Notes under the pieces: generated by a model
Told to the model about the DNA's origin: nothing
Seen by the model: the letters and a program-made list of their open reading frames with translations, nothing else
The model's database searches: none
NCBI RefSeq assembly: GCF_964204865.1
Contig: NC_135252.1
Location: 20,481,383 to 20,545,382, forward strand
Reading direction: 5' to 3'
DNA: 64,000 nt
Origin: Styela clava
Lineage: Eukaryota > Chordata > Ascidiacea > Stolidobranchia > Styelidae
Part shown: one piece after another, positions 11,220-21,249 of the stretch
Position numbering within the stretch: the stretch's first letter is position 1
Layout of the letters: each line of letters begins with the position of its first letter
Made by a program: the position numbers and the translations under genes

Positions 11220-11497
11220 CTGCTAGGCCACAAAAACATTTACAATTGGGACAAATTGCTAAACCACGTGGGCCAGATAAATTTGGTTTGATTTGTGGCG
11301 CCAAATAGTTCAATTTGGATTGTATTGACAATGACTGAAAGGTGATTCTGTTTCGTTCTAATTATTAAAGTGCAAGTGTCTAGTTTTCGAAAAGAAGTTT
11401 TCGCTTTCCTTGTACATTTTCCGTTGCATGAAAAAGTTAATGGGGCACAGGATTTCTGTGCAATAGGCCACAAAGGAAAAGAGTTGGACATTACTGG
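11220..11497. mobile_element. diverged relative of the 10293 MITE
   Basis: Shares the order of motifs with 10293-10608: 'ggccacaaaaacattt' near the left, 'taattattaaagtgcaagtg' in the middle, and a ggccac-rich right part. The ends are eroded and no target duplication could be read. Confidence 0.5.
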
Positions 11498-11499
11498 TT

Positions 11500-12275
11500 T
11501 AATCAGCTCATCCACACATCACCTGTCTTTGGTTGATGAGCTATTATAATAGTTTATGAAGTCTTTTCATGACTCTTCATCGCAGCTTGAAGACATTTTC
11601 CAACAAGACAAAAATAAAAGTCAGTAGGAGAAAGCAACGAATAATGAAAATGATGATCCAGTATGATTATTGAGGGGTTGCCGCCACATGTATTATCCAA
11701 AATTTGAGATACATAATCCAAACACGTATGGTAGCTCAAAACGTAAAGCACAAACTCATAAACTACCTACTTTACAAATCATAAGGCACACCGGTATTAA
11801 GGGGCAATGATAATAAATTGCTTAGATTTGATTTTCAACCATTCATAAGGTGCATCGAACTATAAGATGCAAACATTACTGGTACTGTTTTAAAGTTTGC
11901 AATATAGCATAAAACACTACCGGATCGATACATTATACGACTTGTAGGGCGTGTAGGGCGCACAATCCATTTTTGAGAAAATAAAAAAATAAAATATTTA
12001 AAGCGCGCTTTAAGGTCCGTGAAATATGGTAATCGTTTCGGCGTTTGTATAAACGAATTCTTAGTTTGGGTCAAAATTGAATATCCGCCTTATGACAATT
12101 TACAGATGACTCCGAGACATTCAAAAAACCAATTTGGACTCAGATTCTTAGTTGAGTCAGTAAAGTTTGACTCCGTGTGTTTTTGTCTATCAGCCTATCA
12201 TCAGCTGGTTTCAGTCAAGAGTGAGTAATAACTGGAGTGTATAATTTAAAAGTGTATGGAGTTTTTTCGTAACAT
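11500..12275. other. no gene recognised
   Basis: AT-rich DNA with only short open frames and no family resemblance seen. The 3' end of the minus-strand ORF begins at 12276. Confidence 0.5.
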
Positions 12276-12893
12276 TCATCGTCGTTTATTGAAGAAACTT
12301 CTCAAGAAAACAAAAAATGCACACAGCAACCGAAAAATCAATATAGCAAACATGCTCAGTTCTTGAGATTCTGTCTGACGGATGCGTGGGGATTCACAAG
12401 TTACACGTGGCGGGGAATAGCGTGTTCCATTCCATAGTCTAACTCCACTTCTACTAGAACTCATGGAAAACTCGTTAGACCTTGTATGGTGCCTGGTACG
12501 GGCTACATTGGGCTGATTGTGTTTGTCAATCAAATTATCTGATCCTCTACGAATTCGTATGTTAATTCCATCATTCTTTGTTGTAAATTTTTCTTCTGGC
12601 AATCGAGATTTGTCCACAAGACGAACCTTTACTTTACTCAGGAAATAATGATTTTCAAGTAATTTTAGCAAATGAAGTCTTCTGTTGTCCAGTGACCAAA
12701 ATTTATTATTCATTTCTATGATTTTTATAAGTGGTATGTCATCAACGTTCAGTTCTCTTTGTAAAATTTTTCTCACAACATCTTGTATTGTATCTCCGTT
12801 TTGAAAGTATGGTAGAATAGAATCCTGGGTGTATCGAACATCTGATGGGCGAACCCATACTCTTGATTCTTTTCGATTCCACATACTATACAT
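12276..12893 (-). CDS. intronless 205-aa protein with a ParB-like motif and C-terminal hydrophobic segment
   Basis: Uninterrupted frame from ATG (12891-12893) to TGA. Residues about 10-75 carry VRYTQDSI...F.NG, then IPLIKIIEMNNKFWSLDNRRL. This arrangement (TQ.SI, an I.V strand, then SLDNRRL) is the signature of ParB/sulfiredoxin-like domains found in scattered eukaryotic and bacterial proteins (family knowledge, by eye). Residues 80-150 are polar and basic. Near the C-terminus, SMFAILIFRLLCAFFVFLRS could be a membrane anchor, followed by FNKRR. It is the longest clean frame in the TE-rich 5.7-21 kb region. It could be a retrogene or part of a mobile element. No homologous copy or target duplication was found in the window. 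Confidence 0.5.
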   Translation of the reverse strand: MYSMWNRKESRVWVRPSDVRYTQDSILPYFQNGDTIQDVVRKILQRELNVDDIPLIKIIEMNNKFWSLDNRRLHLLKLLENHYFLSKVKVRLVDKSRLPEEKFTTKNDGINIRIRRGSDNLIDKHNQPNVARTRHHTRSNEFSMSSSRSGVRLWNGTRYSPPRVTCESPRIRQTESQELSMFAILIFRLLCAFFVFLRSFFNKRR

Positions 12894-13020
12894 ATAATAA
12901 ACTTACGACAAGCCAAAAGTACAAAAGATTTGTTATTCTTGTTAAAAACACGTTTAGATATTCACCTGACGTACCCCACAATCTAGTCCATCCATTTAAA
13001 CCGACAACTGGTTAACTATT

Positions 13021-13100
13021 CCCATACTCGACATGTACTGGTAACCGGACGAGAGTCCTTGACATATGATAAGGCAGACTTATCACTTTTCCTCTACCCG
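13021..13100 (+). repeat. 3' fragment of the tRNA-derived SINE
   Basis: Matches the right part of the SINE at 58243-58590 ('ggtaaccggacgagag' and 'cttatc...tttcctct'). The tRNA-like head is missing. Confidence 0.65.
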
Positions 13101-13382
13101 AATTAAATAGAAAATTCTCAATTTTCTGAAAGTTCGATCCTACTAGCCGTTTTATTATCATACTAAGTCATAAAGAGTAATCTGATCTGTGAATCTTTTG
13201 TCATTGGGCTTCTTTCAGTATCTCATCAGATACGTGCGATCTAATCTTGTTGAATTTTTTATAGAACTTTTAATGCAATTAAATGAGAAGAACAAGCCGG
13301 TAGGCGCCCAGGATTTCAGCTGATAGTTGAAGCTCGCACTCAAGCTACCGGTTATCATACCTAGAAACTTGAGGATCTATAA

Positions 13383-13668
13383 CAGACGTGGGTAAACTAC
13401 GGCCCGCGGGCCAAATCCAGCCCATTGGGTTATTTTGATCTGGCCCGCCTGATGCTGCCACAACCAAACGGAAATCATACTTTGATGTTTTAGCTAAACA
13501 TATCTCAAGAAATTTAATTCTGGCGCGAGGCCTATTGTTTTCCACTGTTGCTTTTGTAACACTGTAAATATTGTTCATAAAATGTAACTTTTAACGTCAA
13601 AATTACATGGTTACAGTGACTGTAGGCAAAATTTTTGGTCCCTAATCCGAAAATCTTGCCCACCCGTG
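13383..13668. mobile_element. hAT (Charlie-like) MITE
   Basis: Left end CAGACGTGGGTAAACTACGG followed by CCCGCGGGCCAAAT, right end CTTGCCCACCCGTG. Perfect 8-bp target duplication atctataa (13375-13382, 13669-13676). The left-end sequence type is characteristic of Charlie-like hAT elements. 286 bp, non-coding. Confidence 0.85.
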
Positions 13669-13676
13669 ATCTATAA

Positions 13677-14445
13677 CGTCAGCTACCAGTTCATTTTAGG
13701 TTCTGCGCGTTTCGTAGACATTCTCTCCTGTAGCTAATGGTTAAAATAATGTTCGCTAAAATCCCTAAAGTTTCTCCAGTTCATGGAATATCGAGACGAA
13801 AGACAACTTGTTCGAAAGAGTATTTTTTTCTGCGGAAGGTAGCATTGTATATCGGTCCAGCCGTTAAGTCGCCAGAGCTGGACACACAGACAGACAAGCC
13901 GTTAGGCGCCCGATATGGATCTCCGCTATCGGCAGAGTCCGCGTCATTCCAGTTTACTGACGGGTAATACGGAGACGCCATTGTACAGAGAAAATTGTAT
14001 CAAAACTGCCAGTTCATTTTGAGCGCTGTGCGGGTCATCGGTATCCGTGTGCAATGTTATGCCGTGGCTAATGATTGAAACATGTTCACTAAAATCCCTA
14101 AGGATTTCTTAATTTATGGACTATACAATGAAGAAGACTTGTTAGAAAGAGTATTTTCCTCCGCGGATGGTATCATTCTCGGAATTTTAATATTCGACTT
14201 GGCTGACGAAAAAATGGCGGTAATTTATCATAAAATGGGAATATTTTCAAATTAGAGCGTTTTTTGCTGCTGCCATGAAAATGAGACACAAATCCGGACT
14301 TCCGGTAAAACGCACATAACTAGGTTGACAGTATAACCTACGGGTGAAATTTCCTCTAGATCGGTCCAGCCGTTAAGACGCCAGAGCTGGACACACAGAC
14401 AGTCAGAACGACCGATAATAAGGTTCTTCTATAGCGGAGATCCAA
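13677..14445. repeat. two diverged copies of a dispersed repeat
   Basis: The units (about 13677-13970 and 14000-14440) share 'ccagttcattttag/gagc', 'actaaaatccctaa', 'gaaagagtattttt/cct', and 'tcggtccagccgttaag' with 'gccagagctggacacacaga'. A fragment of the unit end also occurs near 13296. No coding sequence is recognised, although open frames cross it by chance. Confidence 0.55.
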
Positions 14446-14449
14446 CAGA

Positions 14450-14719
14450 ACAGTAATCGGTAATTATTGACTCGATTAATTTTATGTGAATTAACTTGCC
14501 TTTTATGTTATATCTAAATACTAACGTAAATCGTAACTTGGCTGGTACGTAAGTCTCGTAAAAACGTTTTCGTCCCGCGATGAATTTCGCGACCCTGAAA
14601 AGGTTGGTGACCTACATTAAATATTCTACTACATAAATTTCTAATTTGGTCGTTGCGGACTCATTTGAACGCTCTGCGGACTCATTTGAGACCGCGGACT
14701 CGGGTTGGGAAACACTGTT
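14450..14719. mobile_element. 3' end of the hAT family seen at 34.6-35.9 kb
   Basis: Collinear with 35650-35859: 'taacgtaaatcgtaacttgg', three 'gcggactca' motifs, and the end GGGTTGGGAAACACTG. The left end is absent, so this is a truncated copy. Confidence 0.65.
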
Positions 14720-14844
14720 CTAAGCATTGAGCTGCAAAGCTAGTAGTGACTGATATCAAGTATAGTTTTAACGTATTTTTACGCCTCTTATTTCAGGATC
14801 TGAATATATTCAAATCTAATAATTGACTCGGTTTAGCATCTTAT

Positions 14845-15132
14845 TTACTTATCGATTTTAATCGGTAAGTATGTTAATAGATATTTGTCTGTCTGTCTGT
14901 TAGATGCACGCGATATCTCACGAAAGCAAGATTGAATCTGCTCCAGATTTTGCATGTGCATTCATCATATGTCGTACCAGAAGCCTATTTTGGATGGATT
15001 ATGTCGTATAATTAGCGAGTTATCAATTAATTAGTGATGGGACACAAGGTGTCACTATAGAATAAGAGCGCTGTTTTGGGGGATCGCCTAACTTTCGATC
15101 GATAAGTCTTCGGTCTCTGACCAACATCTCGT
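14845..15132. repeat. dispersed repeat R, copy 2
   Basis: Same layout as 26925-27220, starting at 'ttacttatcgattttaatcg' and ending 'ctcgt'. Close to that copy; the copy at 7971 is more diverged. Confidence 0.75.
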
Positions 15133-16835
15133 TTTGATTCTTGTTGTGTTTTATCTGAAATGAAGGAAAGCGCCCAGGTCGTTTGGCGGTGGAATCCTTT
15201 TTGTGAATAAAAAAAATACTTTCAACGAATACCTTTCATATCGTTCCCAGATATAAGCCACGGTCTTTGCCTCGATCGTTAAACCATGAGTGACGTGTCG
15301 GCTCAAGATTTGAACCCTGTGTAACTGACATCTTGTACTCAAACAGCAAATTTTGGTTAATTTATATCTGGTTTAAAAAGATCATCTTCAAAAATATGAT
15401 TCATATTTGAGCCTATACAGAGCATAACAACATTGACGATGCAATGCTCAATAATTTATCAGCGACTCCTCTATGATCGTCTCCGCACTGGACATCATCG
15501 CTTACCAGATGCCACTCACTGCAAGTCATACGTATAAAGGTTTATCTGCTCAGTAATCTCAACAGCTATATCTGTCATTTGAGCTCTTGTCGGTTCAAAA
15601 ATTGTACTGGCTGGGTTTACATTTTATGAGGTTGAATTTTTGAATTGCCTGCCCCGATGCCAACCTAATTACAGGTACCACGTAAAATACCTACACGAAT
15701 TCCCCAGACGAAACGTAATAGATTGTATGCTTTATGTCGCTCATTGCGCACTGATCCAATTTGTAATCGAGAAAATGGTTTCGATTTGAATATTTGAGCC
15801 CTGCGTACGGAGCTAGAAATCACCTGGCGTAACATTTCATGAGAAAGAGATAAAGCACAAATATTGTGCTGGGCACACATATTATGCCATTCTGGAAAAA
15901 TTTAGACAATGCTCAAATATATAGATACGAAAGCCAAAATGAAGTAGATATTCAATTTTTCACAGTACCTGTACCCGACCGTAGTCTTACCGACCTCGAC
16001 TGAGCATCATATTGCAATGATCGCGAACGCGAACTCAGAATCGCAACGAGGTGCGTAATTTTTAATTTTAACTTTGTGTCTGACAAGCTTACAAAAATCG
16101 ATTGCCATTAGAAAAAAATACTCATTGTCATTCGAATAGTATTGCTGTTAGAATTTATCGTATTTAATGTTTTTTATTGGCAATTATGATTCAATTTGTG
16201 CCTATCGAATAAAAATGCCGCTTGAAAGAGAGTTAGCCCAATACAAAACCTTTGACCTTGAAAATGAATAGCCCTGTAGTTAGGAATGAAATAACATAAT
16301 TTAAAACCGAGACATTATGCGATATTACTTTTATGTGTTCATTTATAATGTTGCGATAGAATACTTTGAATAAATATGCAATGGTAGTGATCATTGAAAA
16401 ATGATTTAAAACTTTACCTATAATAATATTTTACTTAAACTGGAATAGATATTAGATATTGAAAGAGCATGCTCCATTGTAAGACAAATGCGACAAGTGC
16501 AAACATGTGTGGGACAAGTATGCAACGTCATTTTTGATACATCCTGCCAACAGTGTATCAAGCAAGACACATGAAACACCCACGTTGATTGATTATTCCA
16601 CGTAAAAAAATGATTAAGGATTAAAAATGTACCGCATCAATTATGTCTTTGATTTTTAACAAAAAAAATTTGTTTTAAATTATTCGAGTTACACAAATAT
16701 ATTTGTGCTAGTGGTAGCAAAATTCTTACATCACCCAGAATCGCTGTTTTTCAATCTTGCTTTGCATCTTTTCATTAGGGTACAGGGGAAGCATAGGCAA
16801 GGATAAATAATTAGCGCCAGAATCACAATGAACAA
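15133..16835. other. no gene recognised
   Basis: Only short frames. Around 15905-15940 is a fragment ('gctcaaatatatagatacga') like the terminal repeat of the MITE at 58615-59161. The rest is unassigned. Confidence 0.45.
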
Positions 16836-17031
16836 AGCAAAATGACGCTCGCATCAGTTTTTGATCCCTTCGACATTTTAGCCCCTATTATTTTAACTGC
16901 GAAACTCCTTATTCGGGAGTGCTGGAAAGATGATTTGAAATGGGACAAAAACTTAGATAACCTCAGGAAGAATTCTCGGGAAGAGTGGACCGAATCATTA
17001 AAACAATTGACTAATTTCCATGTGCCTAGAC

Positions 17032-18018
17032 CAGTGCTCTTCAACCGGGTATACGGTGTACCCAAGTGTATACCGAACCGTAAGTTTGGTATACAACCAG
17101 GGTTGCCATACCGTGCTTATTTCTAAGATTTGTGCTTATTTTCTAGCGTGTGTCTTATAAAGTAGCGATGTGCTTATTTCTAAGAAAAGTGCTTATTTTT
17201 GAGTTATGTCCTTATTTTGTCTTAGAAACATGGATGACTTGTTTATGTTTTGCGTACAAAGCTTCGGTAGAAACGGGTGACTATTTTTTTATGTTATACG
17301 CAACGCGTTTAATTTAAAATTATGTGTTAATGTTATTTATTAACTAATTTGTTACCCACATTTTGGGTTAGATGGTTGTGCATCTCATTGAATATGCACA
17401 GACGCCCTTTGGGTTGTTGTTTCCTGTGGAAGATGTTGAATGCTTGATGTTTATTGTGTGTACTTACTTTTAGAGGTTGCGTGTGGCCGGTATTTAATGG
17501 TTTTCCATGGCCTTGCGCGATTTCGAGGCTGTATGCAACCTTGTTTGAAGCGACTTCTAATAATAAAAAGTTGGAGTGCGGAAGAGACTTGTGCATGATT
17601 CTTTTCTCATTTTCAATCTCTCCTCTGCCGTTGTTAAGTACCCCAAAAATAGACTTTAGACACCCGTGCTTATTTTTGGCTCTAGGTCGATGGCAACCCT
17701 GTATACAACTGATAAAGGGTATACGAAGGGTGTACAGCCTGAGTCAAGGATTCTAATTCTTTGGGTTGGGGATTTCGGCTCCTATGCATTTCGTTTGATT
17801 CAAGTTGAACAGTATTCCCGTTGACGCTAAGGCCGCCAGTCAAATTTATAACTTGCGGACACTAGCCTATTAGATTACATGATGATATCGCAGTACGATA
17901 TGCGCTTAAAATTTAATGTTTATTTAAGCCTTATATAAACATTGGTATTTGTAAAGTATACAAAGTTCTTGAAATATGGTAAAAGGTATACCACGATAAA
18001 AAAGGTTGAAGAACACTG
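17032..18018. mobile_element. hAT-type element inserted in the BEL/Pao relic
   Basis: Ends CAGTGCTCTTCAACC and GGTTGAAGAACACTG (one mismatch between the inverted ends), with a perfect 8-bp duplication gcctagac (17024-17031, 18019-18026). It interrupts the retrotransposon frame. It contains a further element at 17098-17701. Confidence 0.9.
17098..17701. mobile_element. hAT-type element nested in 17032-18018
   Basis: Ends CAGGGTTGCCAT and ATGGCAACCCTG with perfect duplication tatacaac (17090-17097, 17702-17709). The left sub-terminal part has several 'gtgcttattt' units. Non-coding. Confidence 0.9.
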
Positions 18019-18633
18019 GCCTAGACAATATTTAGGCGCCTCGAAAACTGCTATTTATGAGATTTTCGATGCGTCTGAACAAGCTTACGTCGCAGTGGCT
18101 CACTTGCGTGCCAAGAAATGTCAGTGTGTGAATTATAGTTTGTCGATGGCCAAATCAATTGTTTCTCCGATGAAATCTATGTCCGTTCCCAAATTAGAGC
18201 TGCAAAGTGCTTTATTAGCCGCGCCCGATATTATAAACAGTCGTCCTTTAACTTCTATTAGCGACAACGTACGTGATCCAGCTCCCCTCACGCCCAAATA
18301 CACCTTTGGATCAACAGTGCATCAGAGAAGATGGAGACAAACCGAAGCAATTTCGAATCGCTTCTGGAAGCGCTGGCGACGAGCGTATGTACCAATGCTG
18401 ATGACTCGAACAAAGTGGAAAAAAGAGAAGAATTTATTGATAGATGATATCGTAATTGTAGTAATTGATGTAGATGACGACGTGCCAAGAAGACGTTGGT
18501 TACAAGGAAGAGTTACTTTTAACCGGGTGTGTGTAACTACCGTCAAAACAGCAGGTGTGGAAATAACCAGACTGGTGACGAAACTATGCCTCCTGGAAAA
18601 TGAATAACCCCTTGAAGGGTTATTGGGGGCGGC

Positions 18634-19126
18634 TGTGTCGGCGATAGAAGTTTCTTTTCAGTTGATAATATTTTGAACGCTGTTCTTCCTTGTGTTCCGA
18701 CCGGCTAATTTTTATCGATAATTGCTTTTCTGTTTTGACGCGAGTTTCGCGGGCTTTACTGCATCCGACGTGTCACGCGTGGCTCTTGCATCTCGACTTT
18801 ACGCGTCGTAGGACGTTCTTGTTTAATCTTGTTATGATGTTAGTGGTGTGGTTTCGCATTATCCGCTTTATTGACTTAGCGTGTGGGTGGAATTTGGTCT
18901 CGTTAGGTAGAACTGTGGTGAGGGTATCGTAACCGGGGCCCCGTATGACCATCGTCGTCATTTATTGTTTTAATTGTTGATGTATTTTATATTTCATTCT
19001 TATTAACTGCTTTCTAAATTTAGTTGCTATTTTTATGCCAATAACGTTATCGTTCACGTTTCCTGTCAGTTTCTTGTATTCAACTTTGTATCTTGTATAT
19101 TCAACTTTGTCAGATTTAGGCACACA
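18634..19126 (+). repeat. possible 3' LTR of the BEL/Pao relic
   Basis: Begins TGTGTCGGCG after a G-rich stretch following the last codon and ends ...GGCACACA, giving TG...CA-type ends of about 490 bp. With no second copy in the window, the borders are a guess. Confidence 0.35.
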
Positions 19127-19629
19127 GATGTTCCATGTCATACGCGTTTGACGCAAGCAAAATGACGCTCGCATTAGTTTTTATTTCAAGTCTGAATTTC
19201 CAATCTCGCCTGCTTTCTACTAGGGAAAGGTTCTACTTCAATAATTTCAAAAATGCTATTCCCGCTTCCATACCATTGAACGCAATGCAAAGTAGTCACT
19301 GACAAGTAGAGAGAATGACCATGTCTCCGTTATCATACAAATACATAAATATATATATTTCCCAAGCTTTTGCTTCATTGTGCTTGTTTGCCTGAATGGC
19401 TCATAAAAAACGATTTGTTTGATTGCTGTATTGTTTGACAAACAAAATCTTCCAAATTTAAATGAATCAATCATTATATTACGCAATGTTTGGACATCAT
19501 TATCTCAATATTTATTAGTTTGCAATGTAAATAGACACAAAAAGTCATCTGACAGTACAACGGATAATCGTTAAAGGCCAAGCAGTTGTTTAGCGAGTTT
19601 GCCTCATTCAGTGAGCATATCAAACAGAA
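19127..19629. other. no gene recognised
   Basis: At 19154-19180 a 26-base stretch repeats the beginning of the BEL/Pao fragment (16836-16862). Otherwise unassigned. Confidence 0.45.
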
Positions 19630-20097
19630 CAGTGGTTCCCACTATTTATTACCACAGCTTATGGCGACTCATCTAGTGATATTTTACAATGTAATTTTAT
19701 TTTTGATAAATGAACACAGAAGACCTCTTCCAAAAAAAAAAAACATAGTGTTATTCTTCTGAGGAAAATAAAACTAAATCCTGTCTAAATTTCGGGGAAA
19801 CACGGTAAGAAGTAAGAAGTGCTGTACAGTGTACGAAACTGCTATACACAAAAAAGCCACATTCTTTGTGTAGCAAATTTTTGTTCCTTTGAAAAGATCG
19901 TAAAAAGGAAACTTTCACAGGTTAGGATTTAAATTAAATTTAATTTCTTTTGTTTTTTTTAAGATTTACGTATTCGAGTCGCCACCGATCCTAATAGCCA
20001 GTATAATTAATCAAAGATTTCTACATCTTTTCACGACCCACTAAGATTCCTTTTGCGACCTACCAGTGGGTCGCGAACCATAGCTTGGGAACCGCTG
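19630..20097. mobile_element. hAT-type MITE
   Basis: Ends CAGTGGTTCCCA and TGGGAACCGCTG, flanked by aaacagaa/aaatagaa (one mismatch). The right part contains 'gcgacctaccagtgggtcgc'. 468 bp, non-coding. Confidence 0.82.
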
Positions 20098-20105
20098 AAA
20101 TAGAA

Positions 20106-21156
20106 TATTTCAGGTTTATGTCAGAAGATAGAAATTGTGGGCAAAGCTTTCTATTTATCCGTATAGTTTATTCAGGTAGGACTTATAAATAATTGACGTT
20201 ATAAAGACTTGGACTACTAATTCAATAGGAACGATGGCAAAGTGCTATGATTAAACAAAGGTTAAAGCTCCAACAATTTACAAAGGACAGAAAGGGACAG
20301 TCGTCGAATGGTAAAGAGCGCTTGGTTAAGAGTCTAAAAATACGATATGACATAAAGTCTACATTGGATATATCAATATTAAACTTATCTTTTATAAACC
20401 AGTAACCAGGGTCAAAAATTCTTACAAATATGCGTTGGATTCAATAAAACAAGCTGCCATACTGATACAATATGCATCCAAAAGGGGAGTCTCGATTCGA
20501 ATTCGAGTATCGTATTCCTTATTAGTTCATGCATTTCATACGAACACCAGGATATACATTTCTAAAGCGTTACTTCAATACGCTTCGCTACACAAAAGCA
20601 CAACCCACGACGGCAAAGTAAATGTTCACAAACGATACGACTTTGAGCAAGTAGTTATTGTTATAGTTATTGTTGTTCCTCTTTTTACTAGGTAATTAGG
20701 CTAGGCTATGATTTGTTGGCTATGCCTTTACCATGCACGACGTAGTTACGTGAATTCGTGGATTTCCCGACCGCATTTGGTAAGATTTTTTAGTCACAGC
20801 TTTTATGTACTAAGAGAACAACAAGCCACCAGACAAGCACATGCCAATTTCTATTTTCAGCATCGATGGCATAACTTAGTGGTGCAGTATATTGAACTAA
20901 ATGACTAACAACTTAAGTTCTGGATTTTTCGTAGTTTGCCCATCCCTGTTTTACAACAACATGTCAAATATGTGATAATAACTTGTAATTCAGCGTTTTG
21001 AAACTTCAATAAAATATTGTTCATATTGATAATTAATTAAAATATACATGCAGTTGGAAATTTAGCAAATTTATTTTACAGATACATACAGTTGGAAATT
21101 TTAAGACAAGGCAACGAGACAAGAATTAAATAGGAAATCGATCCGACCAAAAGAAT
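20106..21156. other. upstream region of array gene 2
   Basis: No gene recognised. The open frame at 20435-20695 has no motif. Any promoter and 5' UTR of gene 2 should lie here. AT-rich stretches near 21030 could serve as a TATA-like element, but none is distinctive. Confidence 0.4.
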
Positions 21157-21249
21157 ATGGCCAATAGGAAGCCAAAATGCCAAGAACAAGACAACCCAGC
21201 AATATACCCTGAGTGCGATCATGTACAAGATTGCCCAGGAGATGATGAG
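21157..21249 (+). CDS. gene 2 start exon (31 codons)
   Basis: ATG at 21157 is the first Met after an in-frame TAA at 21127-21129. The frame runs 31 codons to a clean GAG|gtacgt donor in phase 0. The peptide is polar with three cysteines (YPECDHVQDCPGDDE at its end) and is not a signal sequence. Chosen because frame, phase and donor all match the first array exon at 22492, with nothing else between. Confidence 0.5.

Larger units (their letters stand above)
16836..19126 (+). mobile_element. BEL/Pao LTR-retrotransposon relic, internally deleted
   Basis: The first coding piece (16842-17031) reads SVFDPFDILAPIILTAKLLI, the conserved segment after reverse transcriptase in Pao elements. The second (18019-18607) has the RNase H start (FDASEQAYVAVAHLR), KLELQSALLA, and then jumps to the C-terminal DUF5641-like part (NSRPLT, FWKRWRR, VTKLCLLE). 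The integrase core is missing, and most of gag, protease and reverse transcriptase is absent on the left. A hAT element splits it at 17032-18018. A possible 3' LTR follows at 18634-19126. No 5' LTR was found. Clearly inactive. Confidence 0.8.

Noticed and set aside
13737..13981. Overlapping frames on both strands near 13.8 kb
   Set aside because: They lie within a dispersed repeat whose second copy (14.0-14.4 kb) does not preserve either frame.
17454..17756. 100-codon frame within the nested hAT elements
   Set aside because: It crosses the border of the inner element at 17701, so it cannot be an old gene.
20435..20695. 86-codon open frame upstream of gene 2
   Set aside because: No recognisable motif, low-complexity VIVIVIVV end, no homologous copy in the window.
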